This document shows, piece after piece, positions 11,725 to 23,139 of a stretch of 64,000 nt of DNA. The notes beneath the pieces were generated by a model that was given only the letters and a program-made list of their open reading frames with translations, did no database searches and had not been told where the DNA came from. The DNA comes from CFX5 sp023384495 (GTDB taxonomy: Bacteria; Chloroflexota; Anaerolineae; Caldilineales; Caldilineaceae): assembly GCA_048499455.1 (NCBI GenBank), contig JASNZV010000006.1, forward strand, positions 186,001 to 250,000, read 5' to 3'. The translations under genes and the position numbers were made by a program. Position 1 is the stretch's first letter, and the number at the start of each line of letters is the position of its first letter.

Positions 11725-12086
11725 GATTGTTGCGGCTCAACCAGACGCGCAGCAAGCCGCTTGGGCGCCGTCATGCAATAGCTTTTCTGCACCAGGTCGG
11801 CGACAAGACCCCAGTCGACCGCACCGTCGAGCCAGACGCCAACCCACCCGTGGTGGCCCACATAGGGCGGGACAAAGTAGCGGTCGGGCTCGGCCTCCAC
11901 GAGCATGCTCTGCGCGCCCGGCCATGCCTTGCACCATAGCGACCAACGCCCCTGATGTAGATCGTGGCGCATGGCAAAGATTTTGTTGCGCACGCGAAAC
12001 GATGGGTTGCCTACACCACTGCCTTCAGTGGCCTCAGGAAACGCCAGACAGATCGCCCGCAGTTGCTCCAGCGGATCATCCGCCAT
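11721..12086 (-). CDS. MmcQ/YjbR family protein
   Basis: A 121-residue protein of the MmcQ/YjbR (double wing) family. It starts with LEQLRAICLAFPEATE and has NPSFRVRNKIFAM, WCKAWPGAQ, PPYVGHHGWVGVWLDG and DLVQKSYCMTAPKRLAARL, the usual order. The ATG at 12086 is preceded by a perfect AAGGAGGT six bases away, which fixes this start over a longer frame. The function is unproven; a DNA-binding role has been proposed for the fold. It lies between a VOC gene upstream and mug, with ATGA coupling to mug. Confidence 0.88.
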   Translation of the reverse strand: MADDPLEQLRAICLAFPEATEGSGVGNPSFRVRNKIFAMRHDLHQGRWSLWCKAWPGAQSMLVEAEPDRYFVPPYVGHHGWVGVWLDGAVDWGLVADLVQKSYCMTAPKRLAARLVEPQQS

Positions 12087-12088
12087 GT

Positions 12089-12514
12089 TTACACCTCCTT
12101 GGGCCCGCCGCGTTGCAGAAACATCCACCGGTGCCCTTCCAGATCCTCGGCGCGATAGCGGCGGCCCGGCCCCCCATCTTCCGGCTCGGAGAGGATTGTC
12201 GCGCCGGCCGCACAGGCCCGAGCATAGTGCTCGTCCACATCATCCACATAGACCAGCACCCCATCGACAACCCAGGGGAGGGCAGACCATGCCTGCACAT
12301 GCGCACAATGCTTGCGGTGACGCTTGGGGCTTTCGTAGCCGGGAACCGTCGCCAGCATGATGCGCCCATTGCCCGTCACCATCTCGCCGTGTGACAGATT
12401 GCCAGCTTCGTCCACCCAGCGGGTCACCTCATGAAAGCCAAACGCGCCGGCCAGCCAATCCATCGCCGCCTGGCCGTCTTCATAATCGAGCATGGGGATC
12501 ACATCAGGTTGCAT
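12089..12514 (-). CDS. VOC (glyoxalase/PhnB-like) family protein
   Basis: A 141-residue vicinal-oxygen-chelate fold protein. It has VIPMLDYEDGQAAMDWLAGAFGF at the N terminus, GEMVTGNGRIMLATVPGY, then VYVDDVDEHYARACAAGATIL and YRAEDLEGHRWMF, as in PhnB/glyoxalase-like antibiotic-resistance relatives. No specific metal ligand set can be assigned with confidence, so enzyme activity is open. It ends 2 bp before the start codon of the MmcQ gene, with the stop immediately after that gene's Shine-Dalgarno site. It is co-transcribed with mug. Confidence 0.85.
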   Translation of the reverse strand: MQPDVIPMLDYEDGQAAMDWLAGAFGFHEVTRWVDEAGNLSHGEMVTGNGRIMLATVPGYESPKRHRKHCAHVQAWSALPWVVDGVLVYVDDVDEHYARACAAGATILSEPEDGGPGRRYRAEDLEGHRWMFLQRGGPKEV

Positions 12515-12547
12515 CGGTTGGGCGCCTCCAAGAAATAATGGCCATAG

Positions 12548-13075
12548 CTACACGGAATACCGGTTACGCAAATCGGCCACATGGTGCAGTTCGTGCCCGG
12601 CAATGACATACGCCAGCGCCCGGACGCTGACGGCCATGTCGTTGGCCACACCCTGTCGTTGCCAGGCCGCCTCGTCTAGGTTGCGCAAGAGGATGAGCGT
12701 CCCCTGGCGGACGGCGGCAAACTCGTCGAGGAGATCGGCAAGGGGACGCTGCGAAAAGCCGGCGTGGGCGACAAAGCAGTCTTGGTCGAAGCCGGGCAAC
12801 GGTGTGGCGTCGCCGCGCGCAAAACGCAAGACGCGATAGGCAAAGACCCGCTCGCTATCGGCGAGATGCCCCACCACCTCGGCCACGCTCCAATCGGCCG
12901 GCGTGGGGCGAAAGCCAGCCGGGAGCGCCGCCAGCAGGTCTCGAGTCGCCTTGACCTGGCCGGCAAGCAGTTCGAGGATATTCCCCTCCGCGACGAGGCC
13001 CACATAACCGGCATGATAGGGGGCGTACTTGTCGGGCGGAGGGCGCATCGATAGAAAGGCGGCGGATGGGGTCAT
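12548..13075 (-). CDS. DinB-like domain protein
   Basis: A 175-residue four-helix DinB/YfiT-like protein. Candidate metal ligands are His in EVVGHLADSERVFAYRVLRFARGD and in VIAGHELHHVADLRNRY, the usual H...HxxH pattern. It also has the LPGFDQDCFV segment typical of the family. Relatives act as thiol-dependent transferases or stress proteins; the substrate here is unknown. The start at 13075 (MTPSAAF) was chosen over a frame extending to 13210, because the extension is not family-like. Confidence 0.87.
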   Translation of the reverse strand: MTPSAAFLSMRPPPDKYAPYHAGYVGLVAEGNILELLAGQVKATRDLLAALPAGFRPTPADWSVAEVVGHLADSERVFAYRVLRFARGDATPLPGFDQDCFVAHAGFSQRPLADLLDEFAAVRQGTLILLRNLDEAAWQRQGVANDMAVSVRALAYVIAGHELHHVADLRNRYSV

Positions 13076-13244
13076 GATGGTCTCCACAGATGGAAGAGGG
13101 TGAAATTGGCCGAACAAACGCTGCACGACATTGTGGCACAAATGTTCTGATTTGGCAAATTTAGCACTTATCGATGCAACAATCCCGGCTGCGCGCCACC
13201 CAAAATACATGGCGGCGGGTTAGGGCGCTCTCGCGTTGATGGGG

Positions 13245-13250
13245 TATAAT
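13245..13250 (+). promoter_or_regulatory. putative -10 box for dnaE
   Basis: A consensus TATAAT lies about 80 bp upstream of the chosen dnaE start. No convincing -35 is found at the right distance, so this is only a candidate. Confidence 0.4.
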
Positions 13251-13330
13251 TTATGTGATCATAGAACATCGGTTCAATGTTGTCCGCATTTTCCTTCGCT
13301 ATTATCAGCGCAAATTGCAGCCAAACGCCT

Positions 13331-17513
<4,183 letters not shown>

Positions 17514-17518
<5 letters not shown>

Positions 17519-17561
17519 ACGAAAGAGAGCGCATAAGCCCATGCGCTCTCTTTCGTCTATG
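17514..17561. terminator. perfect 21-bp hairpin between dnaE and arsM
   Basis: CATAGACGAAAGAGAGCGCAT and its exact reverse complement flank a 6-nt loop. It begins inside the dnaE stop region and lies 20 bp from the arsM stop. Position and symmetry indicate a bidirectional terminator for the convergent genes. Confidence 0.85.
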
Positions 17562-17581
17562 GCGTCGATGATGGCGAAAGG

Positions 17582-18349
17582 CTACGCAGGTTTGCGCGCC
17601 GTGATCGCCGCCGAGAAGACTTTGCCGGCCAGTGCAGCGATGCCGTCCGCCGCGTCCCTTTTGGGCTGTACGGCCACGTCGACAAAGCCGGCCGCGGCCA
17701 ACCCCGCGGCATAGTCGTGTACATCGAGCGCGCCGGCGTAGCAGCCGCCCCACAGCTCCATATTGCGCTTGATCTCATCGGACAACTCGCCATTGGCCAC
17801 AATGTCGGACACGGCCACCCGGCCACCCGGCTTGAGCACACGGAACATCTCGCGAAAGACCTGCGGCTTGTCGGGCGAAAGATTGATCACACAATTGGAC
17901 ATGATCACATCCGCGGCGCCATCCTCCACCGGCAGCGCCTCCAGATAGCCCTTGCGGAATTCCACGTTCTCAACTTTGAGCCGCGCCGCGTTCGACCACG
18001 CCTTGCCCAGCATCTCCGGCGTCATATCGACCCCAATGGCGCGCCCGGTGGGGCCAACCTGCTTGGCGGCAATAAAACACTCCAGCCCGCCACCCGAGCC
18101 AAGATCAATCGCAACCTCGCCGGGTTGCAGCTGGGCCAGCGAGACAGCGTCGCCGCAGCCTAAGGTAAAGCCGGCAATATCTTCGGGAATTTCGGCCAAA
18201 AGCTTGGCATTGTGAAACGGGTTGGATGTGCTACAGCCGCAGCCGTCGCCGCTCTCTGGCCCGCAACAGGAACTGCTGGCAGCTGCGCGCTCGCCATAAT
18301 AGTCGCGTACGGCGGCGCGGATTTCGTCAAGTTGGATCGTGGTAGACAT
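17582..18349 (-). CDS. arsM: arsenite S-adenosylmethionine methyltransferase
   Basis: A 255-residue ArsM that methylates As(III) using SAM. It has a Cys-rich N-terminal segment (SSSCCGPESGDGCGCS), SAM motif AIDLGSGGGLECFIAA, and the conserved arsenite-site cysteines in MSNCVINLSPDKPQV and LWGGCYAGAL. The length is typical. The start at 18349 (MSTTIQLDEIRAAV) has AGGAA upstream, and the longer frame to 18535 is not homologous. It lies 104 bp downstream of an ArsR gene on the same strand, which probably controls it. It converges with dnaE at a strong hairpin. Confidence 0.94.
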   Translation of the reverse strand: MSTTIQLDEIRAAVRDYYGERAAASSSCCGPESGDGCGCSTSNPFHNAKLLAEIPEDIAGFTLGCGDAVSLAQLQPGEVAIDLGSGGGLECFIAAKQVGPTGRAIGVDMTPEMLGKAWSNAARLKVENVEFRKGYLEALPVEDGAADVIMSNCVINLSPDKPQVFREMFRVLKPGGRVAVSDIVANGELSDEIKRNMELWGGCYAGALDVHDYAAGLAAAGFVDVAVQPKRDAADGIAALAGKVFSAAITARKPA

Positions 18350-18453
18350 GTGAAAGTTCCTTTCTGCAAGAATGCATGTTGCTGATACACAAAACACATA
18401 GACAAACTTCGATGGGTTTGCGCACAATGATCCCTTGATCTTCGTCACAACTT

Positions 18454-18765
18454 CTACACCCCGTGTAGCGCCTGCGCCACGGTCTTGGTCACGCCTTCTT
18501 CTGGGGCAAAGGTGAGCAGTAACTGACCGCAACAATGGGTAATACGTTCTTGGTTTAGGGTGTAGAAGGTCTCACGGCCCCGCCGCTCGGCATGAACCAG
18601 CCCGGCATCGCGCAGGATCGCAAGGTGGTGCGAAACGGTCGGCTGCGAGAGGCCAATCTCCGCCACAATATCGCTGACGCAGAGCTCCCGGCAGCAGCAG
18701 ATCTGCATGATCCGTTGGCGCGTCTCGTCGGCTATGGCTTTGGCAAATTCAACGGCATTGATCAA
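18454..18765 (-). CDS. ArsR/SmtB-family transcriptional repressor
   Basis: A 103-residue winged-helix metalloregulator. It has MQICCCRELCVSDIVAEIG, the recognition helix SQPTVSHHLAILRDAGLV, and the wing AERRGRETFYTL. The canonical ELCVCD As(III) motif reads ELCVSD here, but three extra Cys sit just upstream and HCC occurs near the C terminus, so the ligand set is unusual. The start codon is TTG at 18765. It lies just upstream of arsM, so arsenic-responsive autoregulation of an arsR-arsM unit is likely but inferred. Confidence 0.9.
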   Translation of the reverse strand: MINAVEFAKAIADETRQRIMQICCCRELCVSDIVAEIGLSQPTVSHHLAILRDAGLVHAERRGRETFYTLNQERITHCCGQLLLTFAPEEGVTKTVAQALHGV

Positions 18766-18786
18766 GGTGTTGCTCGCTAATATATC

Positions 18787-18826
18787 GACAATTGTCTATG
18801 TATTGATTGTATCGAAGTTTTTCGAT
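18787..18826 (-). promoter_or_regulatory. candidate ArsR operator palindromes
   Basis: Two perfect short palindromes lie just upstream of the arsR TTG start: GACAATTGTC (18787-18796) and ATCGAA-GTTT-TTCGAT (18811-18826). Their position and ATCGA core suit an ArsR operator. No binding evidence is available. Confidence 0.45.
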
Positions 18827-18829
18827 TTG

Positions 18830-19717
18830 TCAAGCCCCAATGTTCGCGTAATGATCTGCGCATTCTTGCTCGCGGCCGCGGACAATGCGTTTGCCCTGCA
18901 GCGCCCCAAAGCGCGCGGTGACGACAGTCCACTGGCCGGCGCCATCCTGGTCATCGCGATAGATGACGACCCAATCATTCGTTGCCCCCAATTCGTGGGC
19001 GCGCGCCGTGTTCGAGAAGAGGGCTGTGTAGTGCGTGTTGCCTCGGTCAGTATGCAAAATGGGCAGCCACGCCTGGCCGGTCGGGTTGAAGCGCCGCGGG
19101 GCAATCGTGGGCAGTCGCTTTGCGGCTGCTTTCTCCCGATATTCGCGGTCGACGCCGAGCAGCTCGCTCACGGGTGGCGCATCGGCGGGCGGCTGTGGGC
19201 GGCCGCGGTCGGTTGGCCGCGGCCGGCGGTGGAGCCGCCCGGCCAAGGTTTCGCGCACGCCGCGCAGCCGCCCAACGCCAAAGCCCGGCACCTCGCGAAG
19301 CCGCCCGTCATAGGCTGCCGCCTCCAGCTCGGCGAGCGTCTCGATGCCCAACTGTTCGTGGATGCGTGCAGCCAGAACAGGCCCGATGCCGGTGATCGTC
19401 GCCAGAATTCGTTCGGGTGCGGTCTCCCCGCGCAACTGCTCGAGGAGGTTGATTTTGCCCGTTTGGGTCAACTGTTCGATCGCCCGGGCCAGCGACACGC
19501 CGATGGTGGGCAGACGGCGCAACCCTTCTACGCCATCCTTGGCCAGAATTTCTTGCGCCGGCTGTTTCAGTTCGCGCAGGGTGGTGGCCGCCTGCCGGTA
19601 GGCGCGCACACGGTAGGGGTTGGCCTCTTGCGCCTCCAGCAGATCGGCAATGTTGTCCAGCAGTTGCGCAATGGCGTCGTTGCTCCAGCTTGTGGGCGGG
19701 TTGGCGGTAGCGCTCAT
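18830..19717 (-). CDS. helix-hairpin-helix DNA-binding protein (PolX N-terminal-like)
   Basis: A 295-residue protein. Residues about 10-150 resemble the HHH region of PolX/DNA polymerase beta: AIAQLLDNIADLLEAQEANPYRVRAYRQAA, then LRRLPTIGVSLARAIEQL, ITGIGPVLAARIHEQLGI and VPGFGVGRLRGVRE, each with a GxG hairpin. The polymerase and PHP exonuclease domains are absent. A basic linker leads to a C-terminal domain (about 195-295: LPILHTDRGNTHYTALFSNTARA) that I do not recognise. It begins 12 bp after the upstream membrane thioredoxin gene. A role in DNA binding is inferred from the HHH motifs only. Confidence 0.8.
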   Translation of the reverse strand: MSATANPPTSWSNDAIAQLLDNIADLLEAQEANPYRVRAYRQAATTLRELKQPAQEILAKDGVEGLRRLPTIGVSLARAIEQLTQTGKINLLEQLRGETAPERILATITGIGPVLAARIHEQLGIETLAELEAAAYDGRLREVPGFGVGRLRGVRETLAGRLHRRPRPTDRGRPQPPADAPPVSELLGVDREYREKAAAKRLPTIAPRRFNPTGQAWLPILHTDRGNTHYTALFSNTARAHELGATNDWVVIYRDDQDGAGQWTVVTARFGALQGKRIVRGREQECADHYANIGA

Positions 19718-19729
19718 GACGTCTTCCTT

Positions 19730-21253
19730 TCAGCGTGGATGAGCTTTGGCGCGCGGCCGATGAGCGGCGGAACCTGCTCCTCGCCTGCCTATATGCTTTG
19801 TCGGCTTTGCTCCTTGCCGGGTTTCAGGATGAGAATTGGTTTTTCCATGCAAGGGACGTTCAGCATCGTCAGCAGGATACAGCTTCACACCGAGCCAGGT
19901 CACCCCCACGGCGGCAGCCATAAGGAGGATGGCAACCACGGGGTTGCCCAAGCGGTCGGGGGCAACAATCAACAGAATGCCAAGCAACCCCATCATCGTC
20001 CCCGAGAGTAGCTTGAGGGCGCGGCCCTCGCGTTCGGTCAGCTTGCGCGCTCCCAACCGTTGGGCAAAGACAGCTACAATGATCAGGAGCGGCAGCACGT
20101 AGACCAGGTTATAGAGCGCAAGATAGCCGTAGAATGCCGATTGTGGAAGTTGATGCAGCGTGAGCGCGCGGGTGTAAATCATGGGAAAACCTGATGTACA
20201 GAGCAACTCATAACTGTTCGCTGCGATGGCCAGCAGCACCGTGCTCGCCAACATGGCCGGCAGACGGCCTGTTTGTACGATCGTTCGCATCCTCTGAAAG
20301 AGCCCCGGTTTGGCGCCTTCTGGGATCGAGAGTGACGGTCCTTGTTTGAACCAGAAAAAGTCCTTGATGTTGAGCAGCGCCATGCCCACCGCCAGCAGGC
20401 CGGCGACCAAAGTTACGCCCCGCAGCTCCCCGGCCCAGAGAAAGACATTGAGTAGCGCCCCCATAAAGACAAAGTAAAGTAGGCCCGAAACGAGCACAAA
20501 GAGGCCGCCGATCAGCAGCATCCGCCTGCGGCTATGGGTATGCACCAGTAAACTCAACAGAAACATGAGCACAAAGAAGGCGCAGGGGTTGAACGCATCC
20601 ATCCCGGCCACAATCACCGTGAAGAGCGGCAGCGAGACGTTGGCCAACGCCACCGCGCCGAGCAAAGGCAACGTGACCGTCGCGATGGGGGGATCCGCTG
20701 CGGCGGGCGCGCCGGCGTTTGCGGGCTCCGCAAGGGCAGCATGGGCCGCCTCTTCCACGTCGAGGGCAACCGGAGGCGCGCGCATGGCGTCATAACGCGC
20801 CTGGGTCTGCGCTTGGCAGGCCGATAGGGCTTCCACTAATTGCGCCCCCGTGGTGTCAGCGTGATCATACCCTACGATCATCTGGCCGCAAAAAAGAAAC
20901 GCCGGGACATATTGCGCCCGTTCGCCAACCTCTGCCGCCAGTTGTTCATAGAGGCGCGCATTGTCGGTGCTCGTAGAGATTTCCCGGTCTTCGACCACGA
21001 GCCACGGGAACGTTGACGACAGTTCGCTGACAAAGGGGTGCGCCTCTCGGCAATGGGGACAACGAAGCGACCAGAAAAAATAGAGGCGAAGCTCGGCGTT
21101 GCCTGCCTCATCCGGCGCATCCCAAAGAGATGCGTCGCCAACGGATTGTGCGTAGGCCGGCGTCACCGCGCCGGACGCCAATAGGCCCGCGGTCAATATG
21201 ACGAGAACCATCAACGCTGTTACAGCGAATAACCCGCACGGAAATTTGCGCAT
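19730..21253 (-). CDS. thioredoxin-like/CcdA-like membrane protein
   Basis: A 507-residue secreted-membrane fusion. It has a signal peptide (1-36, ending AYA-Q), then a thioredoxin-like domain with CPHC at 65-68 and the cis-Pro region (YVPAFLFCGQMI), so it faces outside the cytoplasm. An Ala-rich linker leads to a polytopic domain with NPCAFFVLMFLLSLLVHTHSRRRM and several further helices resembling CcdA/DsbD. It probably moves reducing equivalents across the membrane to protein or other thiols. ATG 21253 has GGAG upstream. It neighbours arsR/arsM, which is suggestive of thiol-metal stress but not proof. Confidence 0.85.
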   Translation of the reverse strand: MRKFPCGLFAVTALMVLVILTAGLLASGAVTPAYAQSVGDASLWDAPDEAGNAELRLYFFWSLRCPHCREAHPFVSELSSTFPWLVVEDREISTSTDNARLYEQLAAEVGERAQYVPAFLFCGQMIVGYDHADTTGAQLVEALSACQAQTQARYDAMRAPPVALDVEEAAHAALAEPANAGAPAAADPPIATVTLPLLGAVALANVSLPLFTVIVAGMDAFNPCAFFVLMFLLSLLVHTHSRRRMLLIGGLFVLVSGLLYFVFMGALLNVFLWAGELRGVTLVAGLLAVGMALLNIKDFFWFKQGPSLSIPEGAKPGLFQRMRTIVQTGRLPAMLASTVLLAIAANSYELLCTSGFPMIYTRALTLHQLPQSAFYGYLALYNLVYVLPLLIIVAVFAQRLGARKLTEREGRALKLLSGTMMGLLGILLIVAPDRLGNPVVAILLMAAAVGVTWLGVKLYPADDAERPLHGKTNSHPETRQGAKPTKHIGRRGAGSAAHRPRAKAHPR

Positions 21254-21435
21254 GAGACACTCCTCACAACGCCTGGTTGAGACGCCCTGGTGGGGCGCCT
21301 TCGGTGTGATCGCGCGAGAAACAGCACAATCGTGCTCGTTTCTCATTGACCTTACACCAAAAACGCCCCGCGTAAACTGGTCACCCTGGGAGTTTCAGAC
21401 CTGGTCGGAGGAGGGGTCTTGCGGTTCAAGTCATA

Positions 21436-21921
21436 TTACAGTTTGTAGCCGATCTGCCGCAGCAAGCCTTTGCGCCACGCAATGCCTTGTTCGTCCTCGA
21501 CGCCTTGCGGCGAGAAGCCATCCACCACGCCGAGGATCGCTCGCCCTTGCCCGGTTTCGGCCACGATCACTTCGGTTGGGTTGGCCGTGGCGCAAAAGAT
21601 GCGGCAGACCTCCGGCGTCTGTTTGACTGCGTTGAGTACATTGATGGGGTAGTAGCCTTCGCCGAGGCAGATGATAAAGCTATGCCCGGCGCCAATCGCC
21701 TGCGCATTTTTCTTTGCCAGCGCGATCATCGCCTCATCGGTTCCGCTCCAGCGCACCAAACAGGCGCCCGACGCCTCGCAAAAGGCCAGCCCAAACTTGA
21801 TGCCCGGCGCGGCGTTTATCATTGCCTCGTGCAGGTCCTCCACCGTCTTGATAAAGTGGCTTTGGCCCAGAATAAAGTTGATCGCTTCAGGTTTCTCAAT
21901 AGCGACAGACTTTAGCTCCAT
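21436..21921 (-). CDS. adenosine-specific kinase family protein
   Basis: A 161-residue protein that matches the Ado-specific kinase (formerly DUF355) family along its whole length: ESVAI-type start (MELKSVAIEKPEAINFILGQ), GIKFGLAFCEASGACLVRWSG, HSFIICLGEGYYPINVLN, VCRIFCATANPTEVIVAET and AILGVVDGFSPQGVE. The family name comes from an archaeal structure and biochemical data; the physiological role in bacteria is uncertain. GAGGAGGT immediately upstream makes the start secure. It stands 182 bp upstream of the thioredoxin/CcdA-like gene. Confidence 0.92.
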   Translation of the reverse strand: MELKSVAIEKPEAINFILGQSHFIKTVEDLHEAMINAAPGIKFGLAFCEASGACLVRWSGTDEAMIALAKKNAQAIGAGHSFIICLGEGYYPINVLNAVKQTPEVCRIFCATANPTEVIVAETGQGRAILGVVDGFSPQGVEDEQGIAWRKGLLRQIGYKL

Positions 21922-21995
21922 ATGCTACCTCCTCGAAATCATCATGTGAGCACGGGTTGAATCCGGTGAGGGCGGAACCTCGCCCCCCCCCCGTC

Positions 21996-22397
21996 TCATA
22001 CCTCAGCTGCGGGTGCGGACATGGCAAAGTATTCGTTGGCGCTTTCTTGCATGAGAACCCACAACGTGTAGACGCCGATCAAGGTGCCAATCGGGAAATT
22101 GAGCAGCCCCAAGATGGCGACCACAATCGCCAGATAACGAGCCCACGCTTTGCGCGCCAGCAGGCCAAACCCGGCGACAATGCCAGGGACCGCCAACAAC
22201 GCCAACAGCGCGCCGACCGCCGTCCCCACCACACCAAGGATTAGGGTGGCCTGTGGGTCGCCCGACACAGCGCCGATGGTGGAGAGCAACAAAAAGACAA
22301 AACCGCCAATGAGCAGAAAGAAGGCGTGCCCGCCAATAAAGAGCCAACCCAGGATGGTCACATGCTGGCGGAGTTCGGCTACGGTGAGTGATTTCAC
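21996..22397 (-). CDS. small membrane protein of unknown function
   Basis: A 133-residue protein with about four hydrophobic segments: ILGWLFIGGHAFFLLIGGFVFLLL, LILGVVGTAVGALLALLAVPGIVAG, and two near YLAIVVAILGLLNFPIGTLIGVYTLWVLM. This pattern occurs in uncharacterised DUF-type membrane proteins of Chloroflexota. I take the GTG at 22397 as the start because GAGGAGA lies 6 nt upstream; an ATG at 22433 adds 12 residues without a ribosome site. It is 74 bp upstream of the adenosine-specific kinase gene and may be co-transcribed. Confidence 0.65.
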   Translation of the reverse strand: MKSLTVAELRQHVTILGWLFIGGHAFFLLIGGFVFLLLSTIGAVSGDPQATLILGVVGTAVGALLALLAVPGIVAGFGLLARKAWARYLAIVVAILGLLNFPIGTLIGVYTLWVLMQESANEYFAMSAPAAEV

Positions 22398-22567
22398 GGT
22401 GGTTCTCCTCAATGATATGTGATCGGATGTCATCTACGACAGTCTCTCTCCATTCTATCACATCTGGCGTCGAGGTATGGCGTTTAGCGCACAATCCGCC
22501 ACGTGGGGACGGCGTATGTAGAATGCAAGGCTTCTTGGCCGGGTGTGTCCGAATTTCTGTGGCGCAA

Positions 22568-22601
22568 ACCTTCCTGGAAGCTCTTAAGCTTCCAGGAAGG
22601 T
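22568..22601. repeat. perfect 15-bp-stem hairpin (CTTCCnGGAAGC family), copy 1
   Basis: ACCTTCCTGGAAGCT pairs perfectly with AGCTTCCAGGAAGGT across a 4-nt loop. A near-identical hairpin at 57224-57256 differs mainly by compensating changes in the stem, so the structure is conserved. It lies about 170 bp upstream of the small membrane protein gene, in a gene-free stretch. Confidence 0.65.
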
Positions 22602-22679
22602 GATGACGGTTAAATGTGCCGCTTTTATCTGTTTTCTCTATTAGCACTACAACGCGACTTTGCGTGACCGATCCACCCT

Positions 22680-22745
22680 GACCTCCGGGAGGCGCCCAGA
22701 ATCAACGTTGTCAACCAGATGGTTTGTGGGCTCCTCCCGGAGGTC
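22680..22745. repeat. long hairpin with 13-bp perfect arms
   Basis: GACCTCCGGGAGG (22680-22692) pairs with CCTCCCGGAGGTC (22733-22745). GCCCA/TGGGC (22694-22698 and 22727-22731) extends the stem. No coding frame or named RNA family is recognised. It is likely a REP-type palindrome. Confidence 0.55.
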
Positions 22746-22895
22746 TTTGCAGCGACAATCGTCAAACCCTCGTTGTCGTATTGGATTGACGAATCCATGA
22801 CGTACCCAAGCGCAGGTTGAACGCACGGAGATTGCCATCCTCTTTTGCCCGCAAGCCGTGTCTCTGTTGCTGGACGCCGTGCCTGGCCCGAAAAT

Positions 22896-22924
22896 TTGAC
22901 ACTCTAGACGATACCGGGTACACT
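22896..22924 (+). promoter_or_regulatory. sigma70-like promoter upstream of tRNA-Glu
   Basis: A perfect TTGACA -35 box is followed, after 17 bp, by TACACT. It lies about 80 bp upstream of the tRNA on the same strand, with no other gene between. Confidence 0.65.
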
Positions 22925-23002
22925 ATTGTCGGAAGAGCTTCGTTGCACTGCATGATAGACTCGTATCCTGGCGAGCGTTGTGCAATAAACTTACCGTTTT
23001 GT

Positions 23003-23078
23003 GGCCCGTTCGTCTAGAGGCCCAGGACACGGCCCTCTCAAGGCCGCGACAGGGGTTCGAATCCCCTACGGGCTACCA
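23003..23078 (+). tRNA. tRNA-Glu (anticodon CTC)
   Basis: A complete 76-nt cloverleaf with encoded CCA. The acceptor stem is GGCCCGT/ACGGGCT (first pair G-U), the D-arm is GTCT...GGAC, and the anticodon stem CGGCC/GGCCG encloses the loop CTCTCAA with anticodon CTC. The T-arm is AGGGG-TTCGAAT-CCCCT. It reads GAG codons. A strong 19-bp hairpin follows 4 nt after the CCA. Confidence 0.97.
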
Positions 23079-23082
23079 CCTT

Positions 23083-23126
23083 ACACAGAAAACGCCCGGC
23101 GCAACCACGCCGGGCGTTTTCTGTGT
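23083..23126. terminator. perfect 19-bp hairpin after tRNA-Glu
   Basis: ACACAGAAAACGCCCGGCG and its exact reverse complement flank a 6-nt loop. The second arm contains TTTT. It serves the tRNA on the plus strand and, being symmetric, the convergent gene that ends at 23140. Confidence 0.9.
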
Positions 23127-23139
23127 CTCTTACCACCGA

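Noticed and set aside
18707..20011. A 434-codon plus-strand frame opposite arsR, the HHH gene and the CcdA-like gene
   Set aside because: The opposite strand holds three proteins with clear motifs; this frame has none.
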